This document shows, piece by piece, positions 1 through 4,718 of a stretch of 5,839 bases of DNA; within the stretch, counting starts at the first letter, position 1, and every line of letters begins with the position of its first letter. The translations under genes and the position numbers were made by a program. Source of the stretch: Natronohydrobacter sp. (GTDB lineage Bacteria > Pseudomonadota > Alphaproteobacteria > Rhodobacterales > Rhodobacteraceae); NCBI GenBank assembly GCA_007116445.1, contig SKIM01000122.1, positions 1 to 5,839 on the forward strand, in the 5' to 3' direction. The notes beneath the pieces were generated by a model. The model did no database searches. It was not told the DNA's origin and worked only from the letters and a program-made list of their open reading frames with translations.

Positions 1-318
1 CAGGCCTGGGGCCGTCTGGCGGATCATCCGCTGGTGGGCGAGGCCGTGTCGCGCGGCATGATGGCAAGCCTCGCGCTGACCCCGGACAAATCCGCGCGGG
101 CGCGCTTCACCTCGGATCCCGGAACTGTGGGGCTGATCTGCCGTGAATATTCCTTCGGCAACAATCTGGTGATGCGCCATGTCGGCGACCGGATGATCAT
201 CGCCCCGCCGCTGGTGATCTCGGAGGCCGATATCGACGAGCTGACCCTGCGCGCGCGCCGCACGCTCGATCAGACCCATGCGCATCTGCAGCGTGAGGGG
301 ATGATGGCGGCGGCGTGA
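1..318 (+). CDS. Class III aminotransferase, SpuC-like (C-terminal 105 residues)
   Basis: The frame is open from base 1 and ends at TGA 316-318, so only the C-terminal subdomain of a roughly 450-residue PLP enzyme is present. It shows the class III end signature: a GxGMMASLAL-type strand, then LICREYSFGNNLVMRHVGD, then MIIAPPLVISEADIDEL and a closing helix. The Arg in VMRHVGD (codon 175-177) aligns with the flipping arginine of Chromobacterium violaceum omega-transaminase (R416), which binds the substrate carboxylate or keto-acid acceptor. The tail most resembles putrescine/diamine:pyruvate aminotransferases (SpuC type), which act in the cytoplasm. The neighbouring PuuB-like oxidoreductase supports a polyamine role. 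The PLP-binding lysine lies outside the window, so substrate is inferred from the tail and context only. Another amine or beta-alanine:pyruvate aminotransferase is the main alternative. Truncation is due to the window edge. Confidence 0.92.
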   Translation, partial: QAWGRLADHPLVGEAVSRGMMASLALTPDKSARARFTSDPGTVGLICREYSFGNNLVMRHVGDRMIIAPPLVISEADIDELTLRARRTLDQTHAHLQREGMMAAA

Positions 319-324
319 TCCGTT

Positions 325-1641
325 TCAGGCGCGGCGCAGGGGACCATCGAGCCAATCCGCCAGCGCCATCGCAGATCTGAGCGCGAGCTTGCGCGGCAGG
401 AAAAAACGCGGCGGCGGGCGTCGGGCCAGCAGTGGCCGCGCATCGGGCCGGCCCATCATCGTCTGCGCGGCGCGCCGTCCGCCCTCTGAGCTTGCGGCGA
501 CGCCATTGCCATGCCAGCCAAGCGCCAGCCACAGCCCTGTGGCACCGGGAACAGGCCCGATAAAGGGCGCAAGGCTGCCGGTCAGGCAGACCAGCCCGTT
601 CCATTGAAATTCCGTCTCGGCGCTGGCCAGTCCCGGAAAGACCAGCTCGAAATCGCGGCGGGCGCGCTGGGCAAAGGCTGTCACTGATTGTGGCTGGAAG
701 GACAGACCGCCGCGCGCGCCGAACATCAGCCGCTGATCAGGCAGAAGGCGGAAATAATGCAGCAGGCGGCGGTCGTCATAGGCCATGATCCCGCGCGCCC
801 AGCCTTGCGCGTCCAGCTCTGCAGCGGTCAGTGGGCGGGTCACCATGATATTCGAGATCACCGGCAGGATGCGCCGCGACAGCCAGGGCAGCAGCGCCTC
901 GTCACTATAGCCATTGGTGGCGATTAGCACTTGACGCGCCTGCACGATCCCGCCTGCTGTCGCAACCTGCCAGCCCCCGGCTTCGGGGCGCAATGCGATC
1001 GCGCGGCTCTGGCCGAAAATTCGCACACCCGCTTGCGTGGCCGCCTGCGCAAGACCCCTGACATAGGCATAGGGCTGCAACCCGAAGCCATCGGGCGACA
1101 GCAGCCCGCCATGATAGCAACCGCTTGCCAGACCTTCAGCCGCCAGCGTGGCGCGATCCAGGAGCCGCGCGCCCTCTGGCACAGGCGCTGCCTGCATCTT
1201 CTGCCAGCTGGCGGCAGAATGGGCGAGCAGCAACTCGCCCGGCTCTGTCACCTCGGCCTCGATCCGGGCGCGTGCCAGCGTATCGCGCACGCGCGCAATC
1301 GCTGCTGTCTCAAAATCCGCCCAGTCCTGCGCCACCTCTGGCCCGAAACGCGCCCGGATGGCGCTGTCGGACAGCATGCTGCCGCCGCGACAACAAAACC
1401 CGCCATTGCGCCCTGACGCACCCCAGCCGGGGTCTGCGGCCTCCAGCAGCACGACGTCCGCGCCAGAGCTTTCGACCAGTTCCAGCGCGGCATTCAGCCC
1501 CGCATAGCCCGCGCCGATGATCGCCACATCGGCACGCACGGCCCCCGCAAGGGGCGGATACTCGGACCTGTCAGGGCGGGCCGCGCGCCAGTAGCTGTCG
1601 GGCCAATGGCGGGTATCATAGCCTTCGCGCTCATAGATCAT
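325..1641 (-). CDS. FAD-dependent oxidoreductase, DAO family, PuuB-like (gamma-glutamylputrescine oxidase type)
   Basis: This is a complete 438-residue flavoprotein of the D-amino-acid oxidase superfamily, normal length for the group. The ADP-binding Rossmann fold is at residues 38-68, with GAGYAG at 43-48 and the ribose-binding acid E67 ending the second strand (VVLLEA). GWGASGRNGG at 72-81 is the second flavin contact typical of PuuB/OrdL-type enzymes. ATNGY (241-245) and FIGPVPGATGLWLALGWHGNG (360-380) are the usual C-terminal flavin-closing elements. Such enzymes oxidise secondary or primary amines to an imine with O2 as acceptor, in the cytoplasm. Here gamma-glutamylputrescine or a related amine is plausible because an SpuC-like aminotransferase ends 6 bp away on the opposite strand. 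The ATG at 1639-1641 has GAGGA nine bases upstream. Other DAO members, such as sarcosine- or glycine-oxidase-like enzymes, cannot be excluded. A CysCys pair (83-84) directly follows the GASGRNGG loop. Confidence 0.9.
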   Translation of the reverse strand: MIYEREGYDTRHWPDSYWRAARPDRSEYPPLAGAVRADVAIIGAGYAGLNAALELVESSGADVVLLEAADPGWGASGRNGGFCCRGGSMLSDSAIRARFGPEVAQDWADFETAAIARVRDTLARARIEAEVTEPGELLLAHSAASWQKMQAAPVPEGARLLDRATLAAEGLASGCYHGGLLSPDGFGLQPYAYVRGLAQAATQAGVRIFGQSRAIALRPEAGGWQVATAGGIVQARQVLIATNGYSDEALLPWLSRRILPVISNIMVTRPLTAAELDAQGWARGIMAYDDRRLLHYFRLLPDQRLMFGARGGLSFQPQSVTAFAQRARRDFELVFPGLASAETEFQWNGLVCLTGSLAPFIGPVPGATGLWLALGWHGNGVAASSEGGRRAAQTMMGRPDARPLLARRPPPRFFLPRKLALRSAMALADWLDGPLRRA

Positions 1642-1650
1642 CGCTCACTG

Positions 1651-1655
1651 TCCTC
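1651..1655 (-). promoter_or_regulatory. Ribosome binding site of the FAD oxidoreductase gene
   Basis: On the minus strand the sequence reads GAGGA, nine bases before the ATG at 1641-1639. This is slightly long spacing but fits anti-SD pairing. It supports the start giving MIYEREGYDTRHWPDSYW. The HWPDSYW segment before the Rossmann fold is common in this family, so the N-terminus agrees. Confidence 0.6.
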
Positions 1656-1672
1656 GCCAGTCACTCCTCTCG

Positions 1673-1686
1673 GCGCTGACTAGCGC
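1673..1686. promoter_or_regulatory. Inverted repeat in the divergent intergenic region (possible operator)
   Basis: The sequence GCGCT-GACT-AGCGC is an interrupted palindrome with 5-bp arms and a 4-bp spacer. It lies 32 bases upstream of the oxidoreductase start and 86 bases upstream of the DUF1499 start, where a transcription factor could bind. The arms are short and GC-rich, so chance is a serious alternative. No adjacent regulator gene is in the window to link it to. Confidence 0.2.
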
Positions 1687-1712
1687 AACCGGTGGCGTGA
1701 CGCGAGTGCTGC

Positions 1713-1741
1713 TTGACCATCGGCCCTGACAGACCCATCTT
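1713..1741 (+). promoter_or_regulatory. Candidate sigma70-type promoter for the DUF1499 gene
   Basis: TTGACC (1713-1718) matches the -35 consensus at five of six positions. A 17-bp spacer separates it from CATCTT (1736-1741), a weak -10 with three matches. Transcription would begin near 1748, leaving a leader of about 24 nt. A perfect TTGACA also occurs at 1740-1745, but it is too close to the gene and has no -10 behind it. The spacing is good and the -10 is poor, which is common in high-GC alphaproteobacteria. Confidence 0.3.
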
Positions 1742-1759
1742 GACAGGCTGTGGGGGGAC

Positions 1760-1766
1760 AAGGGGA
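1760..1766 (+). promoter_or_regulatory. Ribosome binding site of the DUF1499 gene
   Basis: AAGGGGA lies five bases before the ATG at 1772, a good purine-rich Shine-Dalgarno. It fixes the start so that the protein begins directly with its hydrophobic N-terminal segment. Confidence 0.65.
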
Positions 1767-1771
1767 CTGAC

Positions 1772-2221
1772 ATGATCAAATTACTGGCGCTTCTGGCAGT
1801 CGCAATCGCGCTGGGCCTTGCGGCTTATGTGCGCCTTGCCCCCAGCGATCCGGCGCGCTGGCACGAAGACCCGCGCCTTGTGGCCCGTCCTGCCAGCCCC
1901 AATTTCCATCTGATCCGCATGGTCGGGGGCGATGCGATGCCCCGCGTCTATCCGATGTCGCCTGACGCGCTGGCCGCGCGCCTGCACGCGGTGGCGCTGG
2001 CCGACGGCGCCACGCTGCTGGCAGGATCGGTGGAGGCGCGGCATATTACCTATCTGACCCGCAGCCGGATCATGGGCTTTCCCGATTATACCTCGGTCCT
2101 GATCGAGGCCACAGGCGAGGGGGCGATGCTGCTGGGCTTTGCCCGCGCGCGGTTCGGCTATTCCGACATGGGCGCCAATCGCGCGCGGCTGGAACGCTGG
2201 CAGGCAGCCCTCAGCGACTGA
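1772..2221 (+). CDS. DUF1499 family protein, membrane-anchored
   Basis: This 149-residue protein begins with a hydrophobic helix (residues 3-20, LLALLAVAIALGLAAYV), likely an uncleaved signal anchor that places the rest in the periplasm. The body matches the DUF1499 pattern: a first conserved block around residues 58-85, then ITYLTRSRIMGFPDYTSVLIE (92-112, the hallmark Y-x-T-R-S-R-x-x-G-F-P-D), then ARFGYSDMGANRARLERW (126-143), equivalent to the family's 'SRxGxSDxGxNxxRI' end. The biochemical function of the family is unknown. The gene has a good SD and a possible promoter and appears to be transcribed alone. It is divergent from the oxidoreductase and convergent with the SH3b gene, overlapping the latter's end by 11 bp. 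Its length is normal for the family. The family assignment is from recalled motifs. Confidence 0.85.
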   Translation: MIKLLALLAVAIALGLAAYVRLAPSDPARWHEDPRLVARPASPNFHLIRMVGGDAMPRVYPMSPDALAARLHAVALADGATLLAGSVEARHITYLTRSRIMGFPDYTSVLIEATGEGAMLLGFARARFGYSDMGANRARLERWQAALSD

Positions 2222-2822
2222 GCGTGCAGCAGCCCGACAGCATCGGGCCTGACGGCGCGGTCATCAGGCTGATCGACAGGCCGAAGGCGCGGTCGCTCAT
2301 GCCGTCATTGCAGGCATTGGGATAGATGAAAGCCATGCCCGGCCCGCCGATGCCCGCGAATTGCACCATGCGCCGCAGATCCTCTGCGATGCCGCTATCC
2401 TGCGCCATCCACAGGTCCAGATCGCGGGCCGGGGTGTCGGGCGTGTCGAAATGCAGCGCACCGCCCAGATTCTGCAGCGACCAGAAGGGCTCGGTTCCGT
2501 AACAGAACAGGCCGTCAGGCAGGTTGAAATTGTCGATATGCACCCCGCGCGCGTCCATATAGCGCAGGTTCACCCAGCCCGCTGTCTCGCCGGTATTGAC
2601 CTGCCCCCATGTCCCCTCGGGATTGGTGGCCACGACTTCAATGCCCTGAGCGTCGCGCGCCAGCGTGCCGATGATCTCGGCACTGGCCGAAGGCGTGGCG
2701 CGGATATTGAGCACATCTCCCGCCGCGACCCCGGTCACATCATGCAGCTGCGGCAGGGGCTGGGCCGGGGCGATTGCGGGCGACAGCGCCAAAGCCGCCG
2801 CAAGGATGAGGGGAAGACGCAT
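2211..2822 (-). CDS. Secreted SH3b-domain protein with C-terminal GTEPFW (COG3650-like) region
   Basis: The protein has 203 residues from the chosen start. The frame extends 37 codons further upstream, but ATG 2822-2820 is preceded by AAGGAG with six bases of spacing and starts a classic signal peptide (MRLPLILAAALALSPAIAPA, cleavage likely after A20). An SH3b domain spans about 27-90 (VLNIRATPSASAEIIGTL, then GTWGQVNTGETAGWVNLRYM), a fold that in exported proteins often binds peptidoglycan or peptides. The second region holds FCYGTEPFW (106-114), NACNDGMSDR (169-178) and a terminal SGCC (196-199). This GTEPFW/GMSD/GCC set is what I recall from COG3650-type envelope proteins of unknown function. 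Cys 107, 171, 198 and 199 could form disulfides in the periplasm. The gene stands alone; its end overlaps the DUF1499 gene by 11 bp. An envelope role is inferred. Confidence 0.85.
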   Translation of the reverse strand: MRLPLILAAALALSPAIAPAQPLPQLHDVTGVAAGDVLNIRATPSASAEIIGTLARDAQGIEVVATNPEGTWGQVNTGETAGWVNLRYMDARGVHIDNFNLPDGLFCYGTEPFWSLQNLGGALHFDTPDTPARDLDLWMAQDSGIAEDLRRMVQFAGIGGPGMAFIYPNACNDGMSDRAFGLSISLMTAPSGPMLSGCCTLSR

Positions 2823-2828
2823 GAGACA

Positions 2829-2835
2829 CTCCTTT
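2829..2835 (-). promoter_or_regulatory. Ribosome binding site that decides the SH3b protein start
   Basis: The minus strand reads AAAGGAG, ending six bases before ATG 2822-2820. It is the strongest Shine-Dalgarno in the window. It shows that the 37 in-frame codons further upstream (to 2933) are untranslated leader, consistent with the signal peptide starting at this ATG. Confidence 0.8.
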
Positions 2836-2899
2836 TTCCAGAACATGTGCCGCCGGTGCTGACCAACCGACGGCCGGTTTCGTGACAGATGCAGCGGGC

Positions 2900-2921
2900 G
2901 GCTGCACTGCGCAGTGCGGCC
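2900..2921. repeat. Near-perfect 22-bp palindrome in the gap upstream of the SH3b gene
   Basis: The core GCACTGCGCAGTGC (2904-2917) is a perfect 14-bp palindrome. It extends to GGC/GCC arms on both sides (2900-2902 and 2919-2921), with a single mismatched pair, T2903 and G2918. In plus-strand RNA that pair would be a G-U wobble, giving a 9-bp stem with a 4-nt loop. No T-run follows on either strand, so it is not a standard terminator. It is 78 bases upstream of the SH3b start, so an operator for a dimeric regulator or a leader hairpin are the options. The rest of the 250-bp gap (2823-3072) shows no gene I can support and no clear promoter. Confidence 0.4.
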
Positions 2922-3072
2922 CATCCTGCGCATAGTGGTGCGGGGCTGGCAAGGCTGTGCGCCCGGATCGACGGCGCCAATGGCTACCAGCGCCCCGGTG
3001 CTCGGGCCCGGCCCTGTTCCGCGTACTACAGACGCCTTGCCGTGACGCGCTGCGATGGATCACGACGCCGGA

Positions 3073-3333
3073 TCAGGCCGCAGGCGCGAAGCGCCGCTCG
3101 GTCAGGGCATATCCCCGGTGCGCCGCGCGGTGGACCGCATGATCCGCGACAAGCACGGCCTCACGCAGATTGGCGAACCAGATGCTGACATGCCGCCCCC
3201 GCGTCCCGACCCGCCCCCATTCGCGGATCACAGTGTATTCGCCGAACAGATTATAGCTGATCTCGACCCGGTAGAAATGGGTCAGGGTATCCCCGGCCTC
3301 AGGGGCCTTGCGATGACAGACGAGGGTCAGCAT
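3073..3333 (-). CDS. Small single-domain WGR protein
   Basis: This is an 86-residue protein that is essentially only a WGR domain. Residues 19-33 (HFYRVEISYNLFGEY) give the first strands, VIREWGRVGTRGR (35-47) contains the signature W39-G40-R41 and the following glycine, and AVHRAAHRGYALTE (66-79) matches the closing helix with its conserved 'xRGY'. WGR domains bind nucleic acid or mediate protein contacts in eukaryotic PARPs and bacterial MolR-like proteins. Stand-alone copies occur in alphaproteobacteria without assigned function. ATG 3333-3331 is preferred because AAGGA lies eight bases upstream and the protein then begins MLTLVCHRK. A GTG 15 codons earlier (3378) lies too near the likely transcription start. 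It is flanked by gaps of 250 and 163 bp, so probably monocistronic. A cytoplasmic location is inferred from the lack of a signal sequence. Confidence 0.85.
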   Translation of the reverse strand: MLTLVCHRKAPEAGDTLTHFYRVEISYNLFGEYTVIREWGRVGTRGRHVSIWFANLREAVLVADHAVHRAAHRGYALTERRFAPAA

Positions 3334-3341
3334 GGGCGATG

Positions 3342-3346
3342 TCCTT
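3342..3346 (-). promoter_or_regulatory. Ribosome binding site that decides the WGR protein start
   Basis: The minus strand reads AAGGA eight bases before ATG 3333-3331. The alternative GTG at 3378 has no Shine-Dalgarno at the right distance, so the 86-residue form is favoured over a 101-residue form. Confidence 0.6.
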
Positions 3347-3366
3347 GACGTGATTCCCGTATCCTC

Positions 3367-3395
3367 ACGATAGAGCACTGCGCCGCCTGCACCAA
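3367..3395 (-). promoter_or_regulatory. Candidate promoter of the WGR gene
   Basis: On the minus strand TTGGTG (3395-3390) and TATCGT (3372-3367) are separated by 17 bp. The -10 matches the consensus at four positions, the -35 at three. A second TTGG element (TTGGCA) directly precedes the first. Transcription from about 3360 would leave a leader of roughly 27 nt and exclude the upstream GTG start at 3378. This is a weak match and is inferred only from sequence. Confidence 0.3.
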
Positions 3396-3496
3396 TGCCA
3401 ATTCGCCATGAACATCGCGTTGCGCGCCTGCGGACGCATCCGGCGCGACGGGGGCGCCTTGGCCAAGCCCGGTTTTCAGACCGCCGCGCGCCGCGT

Positions 3497-4705
3497 CTAG
3501 TCCCGCGCAGTGAGTTTCGTGCCCTCGGTCAGGGAGCTGGCGGGGAAAAGCACCACCTGCGCGCCTTCCTCAAGCCCGGCCAGAACCTCGACCTGGCCCG
3601 CGGCCTGCCGACCGATCTCGACGCGCTGGTGGCGCGCCCTGTCCCTGTCGCGCAGAAAGACGGCCCAGCCATCACCATCGCGGAACAGGGCGGCTTGCGG
3701 GACTTGCAAGAGATCGTCATCCGCCCAGATGATAAGCCGGACATGGACCCGAAACCCGTCGCCCAGCCCGGCGCGCTCTTCGGGCGGGCTGATCAGATCC
3801 AGACGCAGGCGCACCCGTTGTTCCTCGATCCCCAGCGCCGAGACGCGCGTGAAGGCCGCCGGATCGATGCGCCGCAGTCGCGCCTCCAAGATGCCCGTGC
3901 CGCCCCAGCGCTCGACCAGCGCGCGCGCGCCTGCGGGGATGGCGACCGCATCCGGCGACAGGATATCAAGCTCGATTTCCATCTGGGCCAGATCCCCGAT
4001 GGTCACAAGCGGGCTTCCGGCCTGCACCAGCCGCGCATTCTCATCGCTGACATGCAGGACAATCCCGCTCTGGGGCGCCCTGATCTGCAGACAGCACGCA
4101 CCGGGCGGGGCATCCGGGTCGGTCAGGGCCTGTGGGGCCAGCAACTGCGCCTCGGCGCGTGCGAGCGCGGCGCGGGTCAGGTCCAGCTGCGCGCGTGCCG
4201 CATCAAGGGTCTGCTGCGCGGAAAGATATGCGGCTTCGATATCTTCAAGCATGCGGCGCGCAATGGTGCCGCCTTCGGCGAGGGTGCGGCTGCGCTCCAG
4301 CTGGCGCTCGGCATGCGCGCGTCCGCTTTCCGCCTGCTGCAGATTGCTTTGCGCCACAGCGACCGCGGCCTGCGCTTCGGTCACGCTGGCCTCGGCCTGG
4401 GCGCGGCTGCGCGCGTCCATCAGCACAGGTTCGGCCGGCTGGATCACCGCGACCACGGTCTGACCGGCGATGACATGATCGCCGACCTCGACGGGCGAGC
4501 GCGTGGCCGCGCCCGTGATCGGGGCCGTGATCGCATGCGGCGCGCGCACGCGGGTCACACCTTGGGCCGCGATCTCGCCCTGCATCGGGCCGCGTGTCAC
4601 CGCTGCCAGATCGACCGGCACAGGCTGCGGCATGACGGCCCAGACCACCGCAGCGACCAGCGTGGTGGCGACCAGTCCGAACCCCAGTTTGCGCAGGATA
4701 CTCAT
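3497..4705 (-). CDS. HlyD/MacA-like periplasmic adaptor (membrane fusion protein) of an ABC efflux system
   Basis: The gene encodes a complete 402-residue adaptor. An N-terminal membrane anchor is at 7-26 (LGFGLVATTLVAAVVWAVMP), with the rest periplasmic. The first lipoyl half is at about 52-90 (RVRAPHAITAPITG, then VEVGDHVIAGQTVVAV). A long Ala/Gln/Glu-rich coiled-coil hairpin spans about 97-190, and the second lipoyl half is at 207-237 (QIRAPQSGIVLHVSDENARLVQAGSPLVTIGD). Beta-barrel and membrane-proximal domains follow to the end (LLQVPQAALFRDGDGWAVFL, 332-351). Such adaptors link an inner-membrane transporter to an outer-membrane channel. The partner is the FtsX-type permease ending 13 bp upstream, so this is an ABC (MacA-like) rather than an RND adaptor. 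AGAGGG six bases before the ATG supports the start. C204-C205 lie in the linker between coiled coil and second lipoyl half. The exported substrate cannot be told. Confidence 0.9.
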   Translation of the reverse strand: MSILRKLGFGLVATTLVAAVVWAVMPQPVPVDLAAVTRGPMQGEIAAQGVTRVRAPHAITAPITGAATRSPVEVGDHVIAGQTVVAVIQPAEPVLMDARSRAQAEASVTEAQAAVAVAQSNLQQAESGRAHAERQLERSRTLAEGGTIARRMLEDIEAAYLSAQQTLDAARAQLDLTRAALARAEAQLLAPQALTDPDAPPGACCLQIRAPQSGIVLHVSDENARLVQAGSPLVTIGDLAQMEIELDILSPDAVAIPAGARALVERWGGTGILEARLRRIDPAAFTRVSALGIEEQRVRLRLDLISPPEERAGLGDGFRVHVRLIIWADDDLLQVPQAALFRDGDGWAVFLRDRDRARHQRVEIGRQAAGQVEVLAGLEEGAQVVLFPASSLTEGTKLTARD

Positions 4706-4711
4706 CTCTTG

Positions 4712-4717
4712 CCCTCT
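4712..4717 (-). promoter_or_regulatory. Ribosome binding site of the adaptor gene, in the 13-bp operon junction
   Basis: AGAGGG on the minus strand ends six bases before ATG 4705-4703 and sits between that start and the permease stop at 4719. This placement supports translation of the adaptor from the same mRNA as the permease. Confidence 0.6.
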
Positions 4718-4718
4718 C

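Noticed and set aside
688..1520. Several plus-strand open frames of 79-161 codons opposite the FAD oxidoreductase.
   Set aside because: The minus-strand protein has intact flavin-binding motifs along its full length; the opposite frames have no motifs or start signals.
2232..2248. A GCCCGA-N5-TCGGGC hairpin just after the DUF1499 stop codon as a rho-independent terminator.
   Set aside because: No T-run follows on the plus strand, and the bases also encode the conserved C-terminus of the SH3b protein, so the inverted repeat may be incidental.
2823..2933. An N-terminal extension of the SH3b protein by 37 codons.
   Set aside because: It would bury the signal peptide, and the strong AAGGAG is placed for the internal ATG at 2822.
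2889..3188. A 99-codon plus-strand open frame across the 250-bp gap and the 3' end of the WGR gene.
   Set aside because: The translation is Arg/Ala-rich with no domain pattern, there is no ribosome binding site, and it runs antisense into the WGR gene.
3452..3476. The CTTGGCCAAG palindrome followed by CCCGGTTTT as a terminator near the end of the exporter operon.
   Set aside because: The T-run is on the plus strand, where no gene ends, and in the exporter's direction there is no T-run after the palindrome. The stem outside the 10-bp core is mismatched.
3408..3500. A 30-codon plus-strand frame (starting MNIALRACGRIRRDGG) filling the gap between the WGR gene and the adaptor stop.
   Set aside because: There is no Shine-Dalgarno before the ATG and no recognisable family, and it is short enough to be chance in GC-rich DNA. 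Conservation or ribosome profiling would be needed to revive it.
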